64,000 bases of DNA. Origin: Auanema rhodensis (lineage: Eukaryota > Nematoda > Chromadorea > Rhabditida > Rhabditidae). Location of the stretch: NCBI GenBank assembly GCA_964057225.1, contig OZ059897.1:10912001-10976000 (forward strand), given 5' to 3'. Positions 56,752 to 64,000 of the stretch are shown here, piece after piece; the stretch's first letter is position 1, and the number at the start of each line of letters is the position of its first letter. The translations under genes were made by a program, and so were the position numbers. Below the pieces are notes generated by a model. The model was not told the DNA's origin, searched no databases, and worked only from the letters and a program-made list of their open reading frames with translations.

Positions 56752-57011
56752 TTTTTTGTTTTGAAATTAAAATGCTACAAAATTATTGCTTGCTTGTCAT
56801 GTTAGATTTCTTTATTTCAAATACATATTTAAGTTCTAACAATTTTTGATTTAATCACGTTCAATTAACTGTATTGTTTTCAAAAATAAAGACAAAATTC
56901 AATTTCTGTTCATTGAATTAGAATTTTCATGTTGTCACACAGAAATTGAAGAATCTTAGTTCATTTCAGTAACAATGAACAGAATAACTTTGTTTAGTTG
57001 TTGTCATATCG

Positions 57012-57083
57012 GCCCAAGTAGTATAGTGGTTAGTACTCCACGTTGTGGCCGTGGCGACACAGGTTCGATTCCTGTCTTGGGCA
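57012..57083 (+). tRNA. tRNA-His: tRNA-His (GTG), reference allele
   Basis: No substitution. Confidence 0.95.
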
Positions 57084-57343
57084 TTTTTTGTTTTGAAATT
57101 AAAATGCTATAAACATATTGCTTGCTTGTCATGTTAGATTTCTTTAATTCAAATACTTATTTAAATTCTAACAATTTTTGATTTAATCACGTTCAATTAA
57201 CTGTATTGTTTTCAAAAATAAAGACATCTTTCAATTTCTGGTCATTGAATTAGAATTTTCATGTTGTCACACAGAAATTGAAGATTCTTAGTTCAATTCA
57301 GTAACAATGAACACACTAATTTTTTTAAGTTGTTGTGATATCG

Positions 57344-57415
57344 GCCCAAGTAATATAGTGGTTAGTACTCCACGTTGTGGCCGTGGCGACACAGATTCGA
57401 TTCCTGTCTTGGGCA
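57344..57415 (+). tRNA. tRNA-His: tRNA-His (GTG), 10A+53A
   Basis: G10A and G53A; sister of the copy at 53358, with the same upstream TTTTTT variant. Confidence 0.75.
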
Positions 57416-57675
57416 TTTTTTGTTTTGAAATTAAAATGCTACAAAATTATTGCTTGCTTGTCATGTTAGATTTCTTTAATTTGAATATTTATTCAAGTTA
57501 TAACAATTTTCGATTTAATCACGTTCAATCAACTGTATTGTTTTCAAAAATAAAGACAAAATTCAATTTCTGTTCATTGAATTAGAATTTTCATGTTGTC
57601 ACACAGAAATTGAAGAATCTTAGTTCATTTCAGTAACAATGAACACACTAACTTTGTTAAGTTGTTGTAATATCG

Positions 57676-57747
57676 GCCCAAGTAGTATAGTGGTTAGTAC
57701 TCCACGTTGTGGCCGTGGCGACACAGGTTCGATTCCTGTCTTGGGCA
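57676..57747 (+). tRNA. tRNA-His: tRNA-His (GTG), reference allele
   Basis: No substitution. Confidence 0.95.
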
Positions 57748-58007
57748 TTTTTTGTTTTGAAATTTAAATGCTATAAAATTATTGCTTGCTTGTCATGTTA
57801 GATTTTTTTAATTTGAATACTTATTCAAGTTTTAACAATTTTGGATTTAATCACGTTCAATCAACTGTATTGTTTTCAAAAATAAAGACATCTTTCAATT
57901 TCTGGTCATTGAATTTGAATTTTCATGTTGTCACACAGAAATTGAAGAATCTTAGTTCATTTCAGTAACAATGAACACACTAACTTTGTTAAGTTGTTGT
58001 AATATCG

Positions 58008-58079
58008 GCCCAAGTAGTATAGTGGTTAGTACTCCACGTTGTGGCCGTGGCGACACAGATTCGATTCCTGTCTTGGGCA
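58008..58079 (+). tRNA. tRNA-His: tRNA-His (GTG), 53A
   Basis: G53A only. Confidence 0.8.
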
Positions 58080-58339
58080 TTTTTTGTTTTGAAATTAAAA
58101 TGCTATAAACATATTGCTTGCTTGTCATGTTAGATTTGTTTAATTCAAATACTTATTTAAGTTCTAACAATTTTCGATTTAATCACGTTCAATCAACTGT
58201 ATTGTTTTCAAAAATAAAGACATCTTTCAATTTCTGGTCATTGAATTAGAATTTTCATGTTGTCACACAGAAATTGAAGAATCTTAGTTCATTTCAGTAA
58301 CAATGAACACACTAACTTTGTTAAGTTGTTGTAATATCG

Positions 58340-58411
58340 GCCCAAGTAGTATAGTGGTCAGTACTCCACGTTGTGGCCGTGGCGACACAGATTCGATTCC
58401 TGTCTTGGGCA
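58340..58411 (+). tRNA. tRNA-His: tRNA-His (GTG), 53A, C20a
   Basis: T20aC and G53A. Confidence 0.8.
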
Positions 58412-58671
58412 TTTTTTGTTTTGAAATTAAAATGCTACAAAATTATTGCTTGCTTGTCATGTTAGATTTTTTTAATTTGAATACTTATTTAAGTTATAAC
58501 AATTTTCGATTTAATCACGTTCAATCAACTGTATTGTTTTCAAAAATAAAGACAAAATTCAATTTCTGTTCATTGAATTAGAATTTTCATGTTGTCACAC
58601 AGAAATTGAAGAATCTTAGTTCATTTCAGTAACAATGAACAGAATAACTTTGTTTAAATGTTGTAATATCG

Positions 58672-58743
58672 GCCCAAGTAGTATAGTGGTTAGTACTCCA
58701 CGTTGTGGCCGTGGCGACACAGGTTCGATTCCTGTCTTGGGCA
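58672..58743 (+). tRNA. tRNA-His: tRNA-His (GTG), reference allele
   Basis: No substitution; 331-bp unit. Confidence 0.95.
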
Positions 58744-59002
58744 TTTTTTGTTTTGAAATTAAAATGCTATAAACATATTGCTTGCTTGTCATGTTAGATT
58801 TCTTTAATTAAATACTTATTTAAGTTCTAACAATTTTCGATTTAATCACGTTCAATCAACTGTATTGTTTTCAAAAATAAAGACATCTTTCAATTTCTGG
58901 TCATTGAATTTGAATTTTCATGTTGTCACACAGAAATTGAAGAATCTTAGTTCATTTCAGTAACAATGAACACACTAACTTTGTTAAGTTGTTGTAATAT
59001 CA

Positions 59003-59074
59003 GCCCAAGTAGTATAGTGGTTAGTACTCCACGTTGTGGCCGTGGCTACACAGGTTCGATTCCTGTTTTGGGCA
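59003..59074 (+). tRNA. tRNA-His: tRNA-His (GTG), 45T+66T, A at -1
   Basis: G45T in the variable loop, C66T, A at -1; boxes intact. Confidence 0.83.
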
Positions 59075-59334
59075 TTTTTTGTTTTGAAATTAAAATGCTA
59101 CAAAATTATTGCTTGCTTGTCATGTTAGATTTCTTTAATTTGAATACTTATTCAAGTTATAACAATTTTTGATTTAATCACGTTCAATCAACTGTATTGT
59201 TTTCAAAAATAAAGACATCATCCAATTTCTGGTCATTGAATTAGAATTTTCATGTTGTCACACAGAAATTGAAGAATCTTAGTTCAATTCAGTAACAATG
59301 AACACAATAACTTTGTTAAGTTGTTGTAATATCA

Positions 59335-59406
59335 GCCCAAGTAGTATAGTGGTTAGTACTCCACGTTGTGGCCGTGGCGACACAGGTTCGATTCCTGTTT
59401 TGGGCA
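59335..59406 (+). tRNA. tRNA-His: tRNA-His (GTG), 66T, A at -1
   Basis: C66T; A at -1. Confidence 0.88.
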
Positions 59407-59666
59407 TTTTTTGTTTTGAAATTAAAATGCTATAAACATATTGCTTGCTTGTCATGTTAGATTTGTTTAATTCAAATACTTATTTAAGTTCTAACAATTT
59501 TCGATTTAATCACGTTCAATCAACTGTATTGTTTTCAAAAATAAAGACATCTTTCAATTTCTGGTCATTGAATTAGAATTTTCATGTTGTCACACAGAAA
59601 TTGAAGAATCTTAGTTCATTTCAGTAACAATGAACACACTAACTTTGTTAAGTTGTTGTAATATCG

Positions 59667-59738
59667 GCCCAAGTAGTATAGTGGTTAGTACTCCACGTTG
59701 TGGCCGTGGCGACACAGATTCGATTCCTGTCTTGGGCA
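59667..59738 (+). tRNA. tRNA-His: tRNA-His (GTG), 53A
   Basis: G53A only. Confidence 0.8.
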
Positions 59739-59998
59739 TTTTTTGTTTTGAAATTAAAATGCTATAAACATATTGCTTGCTTGTCATGTTAGATTTGTTT
59801 AATTCAAATACTTATTTAAGTTCAAACAATTTTCGATTTAATCACGTTCAATCAACTGTATTGTTTTCAAAAATAAAGACATCTTTCAATTTCTGGTCAT
59901 TGAATTAGAATTTTCATGTTGTCACACAGAAATTGAAGAATCTTAGTTCATTTCAGTAACAATGAACACACTAACTTTGTTAAGTTGTTGTAATATCG

Positions 59999-60070
59999 GC
60001 CCAAGTAGTATAGTGGTCAGTACTCCACGTTGTGGCCGTGGCGACACAGATTCGATTCCTGTCTTGGGCA
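59999..60070 (+). tRNA. tRNA-His: tRNA-His (GTG), 53A, C20a
   Basis: T20aC and G53A. Confidence 0.8.
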
Positions 60071-60330
60071 TTTTTTGTTTCGAAATTAAAATGCTATAAA
60101 CATATTGCTTGCTTGTCATGTTAGATTTCTTTAATTCAAATACTTATTTAAGTTCTAACAATTTTCGATTTAATCACGTTCAATCAACTGTATTGTTTTC
60201 AAAAATAAAGACATCTTTCAATTTCTGGTCATTGAATTAGAATTTTCATGTTGTCACACAGAAATTGAAGAATCTTAGTTCATTTCAGTAACAATGAACA
60301 CACTAACTTTGTTAAGTTGTTGTAATATCG

Positions 60331-60402
60331 GCCCAAGTAGTATAGTGGTCAGTACTCCACGTTGTGGCCGTGGCGACACAGATTCGATTCCTGTCTTGGG
60401 CA
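60331..60402 (+). tRNA. tRNA-His: tRNA-His (GTG), 53A, C20a
   Basis: T20aC and G53A. Confidence 0.8.
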
Positions 60403-60662
60403 TTTTTTGTTTTGAAATTAAAATGCTACAAAATTATTGCTTGCTTGTCATGTTAGATTTTTTTAATTTGAATACTTATTTAAGTTATAACAATTTTCGA
60501 TTTAATCACGTTCAATCAACTGTATTGTTTTCAAAAATAAAGACAAGATTCAATTTCTGTTCATTGAATTGGAATTTTCATGTTGTCACACAGAAATTGA
60601 AGAATCTTAGTTCATTTCAGTAACAATGAACAGAATAACTTTGTTTAAATGTTGTAATATCG

Positions 60663-60734
60663 GCCCAAGTAGTATAGTGGTTAGTACTCCACGTTGTGGC
60701 CGTGGCGACACAGGTTCGATTCCTGTCTTGGGCA
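60663..60734 (+). tRNA. tRNA-His: tRNA-His (GTG), reference allele
   Basis: No substitution; 331-bp unit. Confidence 0.95.
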
Positions 60735-60993
60735 TTTTTTGTTTTGAAATTAAAATGCTATAAACATATTGCTTGCTTGTCATGTTAGATTTCTTTAATT
60801 AAATACTTATTTAAGTTCTAACAATTTTCGATTTAATCACGTTCAATCAACTGTATTGTTTTCAAAAATAAAGACATCTTTCAATTTCTGGTCATTGAAT
60901 TTGAATTTTCATGTTGTCACACAGAAATTGAAGAATCTTAGTTCATTTCAGTAACAATGAACACACTAACTTTGTTAAGTTGTTGTAATATCA

Positions 60994-61065
60994 GCCCAAG
61001 TAGTATAGTGGTTAGTACTCCACGTTGTGGCCGTGGCTACACAGGTTCGATTCCTGTTTTGGGCA
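60994..61065 (+). tRNA. tRNA-His: tRNA-His (GTG), 45T+66T, A at -1
   Basis: Sister of 59003. Confidence 0.83.
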
Positions 61066-61325
61066 TTTTTTGTTTTGAAATTAAAATGCTACAAAATTAT
61101 TGCTTGCTTGTCATGTTAGATTTCTTTAATTTAAATACTTATTCAAGTTATAACAATTTTTGATTTAATCACGTTCAATCAACTGTATTGTTTTCAAAAA
61201 TAAAGACATCATCCAATTTCTGGTCATTGAATTAGAATTTTCATGTTGTCACACAGAAATTGAAGAATCTTAGTTCAATTCAGTAACAATGAACACAATA
61301 ACTTTGTTAAGTTGTTGTAATATCA

Positions 61326-61397
61326 GCCCAAGTAGTATAGTGGTTAGTACTCCACGTTGTGGCCGTGGCGACACAGGTTCGATTCCTGTTTTGGGCA
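61326..61397 (+). tRNA. tRNA-His: tRNA-His (GTG), 66T, A at -1
   Basis: C66T; A at -1. Confidence 0.88.
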
Positions 61398-61657
61398 TTT
61401 TTTGTTTTGAAATTAAAATGCTATAAACATATTGCTTGCTTGTCATGTTAGATTTGTTTAATTCAAATACTTATTTAAGTTCTAACAATTTTCGATTTAA
61501 TCACGTTCAATCAACTGTATTGTTTTCAAAAATAAAGACATCTTTCAATTTCTGGTCATTGAATTAGAATTTTCATGTTGTCACACAGAAATTGAAGAAT
61601 CTTAGTTCATTTCAGTAACAATGAACACACTAACTTTGTTAAGTTGTTGTAATATCG

Positions 61658-61729
61658 GCCCAAGTAGTATAGTGGTTAGTACTCCACGTTGTGGCCGTGG
61701 CGACACAGGTTCGATTCCTGTCTTGGGCA
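61658..61729 (+). tRNA. tRNA-His: tRNA-His (GTG), reference allele
   Basis: No substitution. Confidence 0.95.
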
Positions 61730-61989
61730 TTTTTTGTTTTGAAATTTAAATGCTATAAAACTATTGCTTGCTTGTCATGTTAGATTTTTTTAATTTGAAT
61801 ACTTATTCAAGTTTTAACAATTTTGGATTTAATCACGTTCAATCAACTGTATTGTTTTTAAAAATAAAGACATCTTTCAATTTCTGGTCATTGAATTTGA
61901 ATTTTCATGTTGTCACACAGAAATTGAAGAATCTTAGTTCATTTCAGTAACAATGAACACACTAACTTTGTTAAGTTGTTGTAATATCG

Positions 61990-62061
61990 GCCCAAGTAGT
62001 ATAGTGGTTAGTACTCCACGTTGTGGCCGTGGCGACACAGATTCGATTCCTGTCTTGGGCA
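61990..62061 (+). tRNA. tRNA-His: tRNA-His (GTG), 53A
   Basis: G53A only. Confidence 0.8.
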
Positions 62062-62321
62062 TTTTTTGTTTTGAAATTAAAATGCTATAAACATATTGCT
62101 TGCTTGTCATGTTAGATTTGTTTAATTCAAATACTTATTTAAGTTCTAACAATTTTCGATTTAATCACGTTCAATCAACTGTATTGTTTTCAAAAATAAA
62201 GACATCTTTCAATTTCTGGTCATTGAATTAGAATTTTCATGTTGTCACACAGAAATTGAAGAATCTTAGTTCATTTCAGTAACAATGAACACACTAACTT
62301 TGTTAAGTTGTTGTAATATCG

Positions 62322-62393
62322 GCCCAAGTAGTATAGTGGTCAGTACTCCACGTTGTGGCCGTGGCGACACAGATTCGATTCCTGTCTTGGGCA
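62322..62393 (+). tRNA. tRNA-His: tRNA-His (GTG), 53A, C20a
   Basis: T20aC and G53A. Confidence 0.8.
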
Positions 62394-62653
62394 TTTTTTG
62401 TTTCGAAATTAAAATGCTATAAACATATTGCTTGCTTGTCATGTTAGATTTCTTTAATTCAAATACATATTTAAGTTCTAACAATTTTTGATTTAATCAC
62501 GTTCAATTAACTGTATTGTTTTCAAAAATAAAGACAAAATTCAATTTCTGGTCATTGAATTTGAATTTTCATGTTGTCACACAGAAATTGAAGAATCTTA
62601 GTTCATTTCAGTAACAATGAACACACTAACTTTGTTAAGTTGTTGTAATATCG

Positions 62654-62725
62654 GCCCAAGTAGTATAGTGGTTAGTACTCCACGTTGTGGCCGTGGCGAC
62701 ACAGATTCGATTCCTGTCTTGGGCA
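62654..62725 (+). tRNA. tRNA-His: tRNA-His (GTG), 53A
   Basis: G53A only. Confidence 0.8.
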
Positions 62726-62985
62726 TTTTTTGTTTTGAAATTAAAATGCTATAAACATATTGCTTGCTTGTCATGTTAGATTTGTTTAATTCAAATACTT
62801 ATTTAAGTTCTAACAATTTTCGATTTAATCACGTTCAATCAACTGTATTGTTTTCAAAAATAAAGACATCTTTCAATTTCTGGTCATTGAATTAGAATTT
62901 TCATGTTGTCACACAGAAATTGAAGAATCTTAGTTCATTTCAGTAACAATGAACACACTAACTTTGTTAAGTTGTTGTAATATCG

Positions 62986-63057
62986 GCCCAAGTAGTATAG
63001 TGGTCAGTACTCCACGTTGTGGCCGTGGCGACACAGATTCGATTCCTGTCTTGGGCA
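62986..63057 (+). tRNA. tRNA-His: tRNA-His (GTG), 53A, C20a
   Basis: T20aC and G53A. Confidence 0.8.
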
Positions 63058-63317
63058 TTTTTTGTTTCGAAATTAAAATGCTATAAACATATTGCTTGCT
63101 TGTCATGTTAGATTTCTTTAATTCAAATACATATTTAAGTTCTAACAATTTTTGATTTAATCACGTTCAATTAACTGTATTGTTTTCAAAAATAAAGACA
63201 AAATTCAATTTCTGGTCATTGAATTTGAATTTTCATGTTGTCACACAGAAATTGAAGAATCTTAGTTCATTTCAGTAACAATGAACACACTAACTTTGTT
63301 TAGTTGTTGTAATATCG

Positions 63318-63389
63318 GCCCAAGTAGTATAGTGGTTAGTACTCCACGTTGTGGCCGTGGCGACACAGGTTCGATTCCTGTCTTGGGCA
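63318..63389 (+). tRNA. tRNA-His: tRNA-His (GTG), reference allele
   Basis: No substitution. Confidence 0.95.
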
Positions 63390-63649
63390 TTTTTTGTTTT
63401 GAAATTAAAATGCTACAAAATTATTGCTTGCTTGTCATGTTAGATTTCTTTAATTCAAATACATATTTAAGTTCTAACAATTTTCGATTTAATCACGTTC
63501 AATCAACTGTATTGTTTTCAAAAATAAAGACATCTTTCAATTTCTGGTCATTGAATTAGAATTTTCATGTTGTCACACAGAAATTGAAGAATCTTAGTTC
63601 ATTTCAGTAACAATGAACACACTAACTTTGTTAAGTTGTTGTAATATCG

Positions 63650-63721
63650 GCCCAAGTAGTATAGTGGTCAGTACTCCACGTTGTGGCCGTGGCGACACAG
63701 ATTCGATTCCTGTCTTGGGCA
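63650..63721 (+). tRNA. tRNA-His: tRNA-His (GTG), 53A, C20a
   Basis: T20aC and G53A. Confidence 0.8.
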
Positions 63722-63981
63722 TTTTTTGTTTCGAAATTAAAATGCTATAAACATATTGCTTGCTTGTCATGTTAGATTTCTTTAATTCAAATACATATTT
63801 AAGTTCTAACAATTTTTGATTTAATCACGTTCAATTAACTGTATTGTTTTCAAAAATAAAGACAAAATTCAATTTCTGGTCATTGAATTTGAATTTTCAT
63901 GTTGTCACACAGAAATTGAAGAATCTTAGTTCATTTCAGTAACAATGAACACACTAACTTTGTTTAGTTGTTGTAATATCG

Positions 63982-64000
63982 GCCCAAGTAGTATAGTGGT
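63982..64000 (+). tRNA. tRNA-His: tRNA-His, 5' part, cut by window end
   Basis: Nineteen bases through the D loop, with reference G10; the rest lies outside the window. Confidence 0.85.

Larger units (their letters stand above)
58340..61657 (+). repeat. Higher-order repeat E (offset 1991 bp)
   Basis: Units at 58340, 58672, 59003 and 59335 match those at 60331, 60663, 60994 and 61326, including the 1-bp deletion in the second spacer and the rare G45T allele. Confidence 0.85.
1..64000 (+). repeat. 332-bp tandem array of tRNA-His units (satellite-like)
   Basis: Successive tRNA starts are spaced exactly 332 bp apart for long runs (for example 6804 to 23736, 51 intervals); small departures are 331, 333 and 334. 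Each unit is a 72-bp tRNA-His gene, a T6 run, then about 250 bp of AT-rich spacer. The spacer holds an imperfect 16-bp palindrome, an AATAAA in an A-rich tract, and a conserved block just before the next tRNA. All units point the same way except one inverted piece at 6477-6606. The spacers (about 260 bp each) contain no supported gene. Copies fall into a few recurrent haplotypes, as expected from unequal exchange and local amplification. Individual tRNA entries give only differences from the reference copy at 7800. Confidence 0.98.
62322..64000 (+). repeat. Higher-order repeat F (2 units, 664 bp)
   Basis: C20a+53A units at 62322, 62986 and 63650 alternate with a 53A unit (62654) and a reference unit (63318). 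The shared spacer variants AAATACATATTT and TTTCGAAATT mark a recent 2-unit expansion. Confidence 0.75.

Noticed and set aside
365-63559. Many short + strand ORFs of 60 to 109 codons starting ATGAACACA or similar
   Set aside because: They run straight through the tRNA gene and terminator, share its variants exactly, and include the tRNA body as coding sequence. They recur only because the unit recurs.
50312-63812. Minus-strand 72-codon ORFs
   Set aside because: They are antisense reads of the tRNA and spacer; the MPKTGIE-like start is the usual false ORF opposite a tRNA T arm and acceptor.
1-64000. CRISPR array
   Set aside because: The repeat is 332 bp with no unique spacers between short repeats, and the core is a tRNA.
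1-64000. tRNA-derived SINE in tandem
   Set aside because: Reference copies fold as full tRNAs and have a T6 terminator directly after the discriminator base, with no SINE tail or target duplications. A SINE-like origin of the satellite is not strictly excluded.
1-64000. Organellar or bacterial tRNA cluster
   Set aside because: One isoacceptor only, no encoded CCA, consensus Pol III A and B boxes and a T-run terminator, and a LINE fragment: all point to a nuclear genome.

Overview
The window is one continuous tandem array. A unit of about 332 bp, AT-rich except for its tRNA core, runs from the first base to the last, and each unit carries one nuclear-type tRNA-His gene with a GTG anticodon. 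By hand count there are 189 tRNA-His loci on the + strand: 186 full-length, one with a 6-nt internal deletion (5666), one split by an inverted segment (6443/6572), and one cut by the window end (63982). Both ends lie inside a unit, so the array continues on both sides. No intact protein gene is present.

The reference tRNA (for example at 7800) folds into a complete cloverleaf: acceptor GCCCAAG/CTTGGGC, D stem GTAT/GTAC, anticodon stem CCACG/CGTGG with loop TTGTGGC, T stem ACAGG/CCTGT with loop TTCGATT, and discriminator A. It has an A box (TAGTATAGTGG), a B box (GGTTCGATTCC) and a T6 run directly after the gene. Those are signals for eukaryotic RNA polymerase III. The internal promoters, the missing encoded CCA and two copies of a LINE-type retrotransposon 3' end point to a eukaryotic nuclear genome, most likely an invertebrate animal; the species cannot be read from this sequence.

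Most copies are not reference copies. About 114 of 188 scorable copies carry G53A, which breaks the conserved 53-61 pair and the B box. About 89 carry G10A, which changes the A box and breaks pair 10-25. Only 34 copies show no substitution: none in the first 7.8 kb, 6 from 7.8 to 24 kb, 7 from 24 to 40 kb and 21 from 40 to 64 kb. The array therefore looks like a satellite with a minority of probably active genes, concentrated toward the right.

Layout: 1-5.5 kb and 7.5-10 kb are higher-order repeats marked by an A71 copy following a C20a copy. 5.4-6.8 kb is a rearranged patch with a 135-bp foreign insert, a hybrid junction and an inverted segment. 10.8-24 kb is a nested higher-order repeat of 9, 9, 8, 8 and 6 units. 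23.7-32.5 kb is a 4390-bp segmental duplication carrying a 738-bp LINE fragment in each copy. 33-40 kb is mixed, with a 77-bp deletion and a copy whose anticodon reads TTG. 40-50 kb has 6-unit repeats. 50-64 kb has 2- to 7-unit repeats rich in reference copies. Open reading frames across the array are read-through of the tRNA and spacer and are not annotated as genes.
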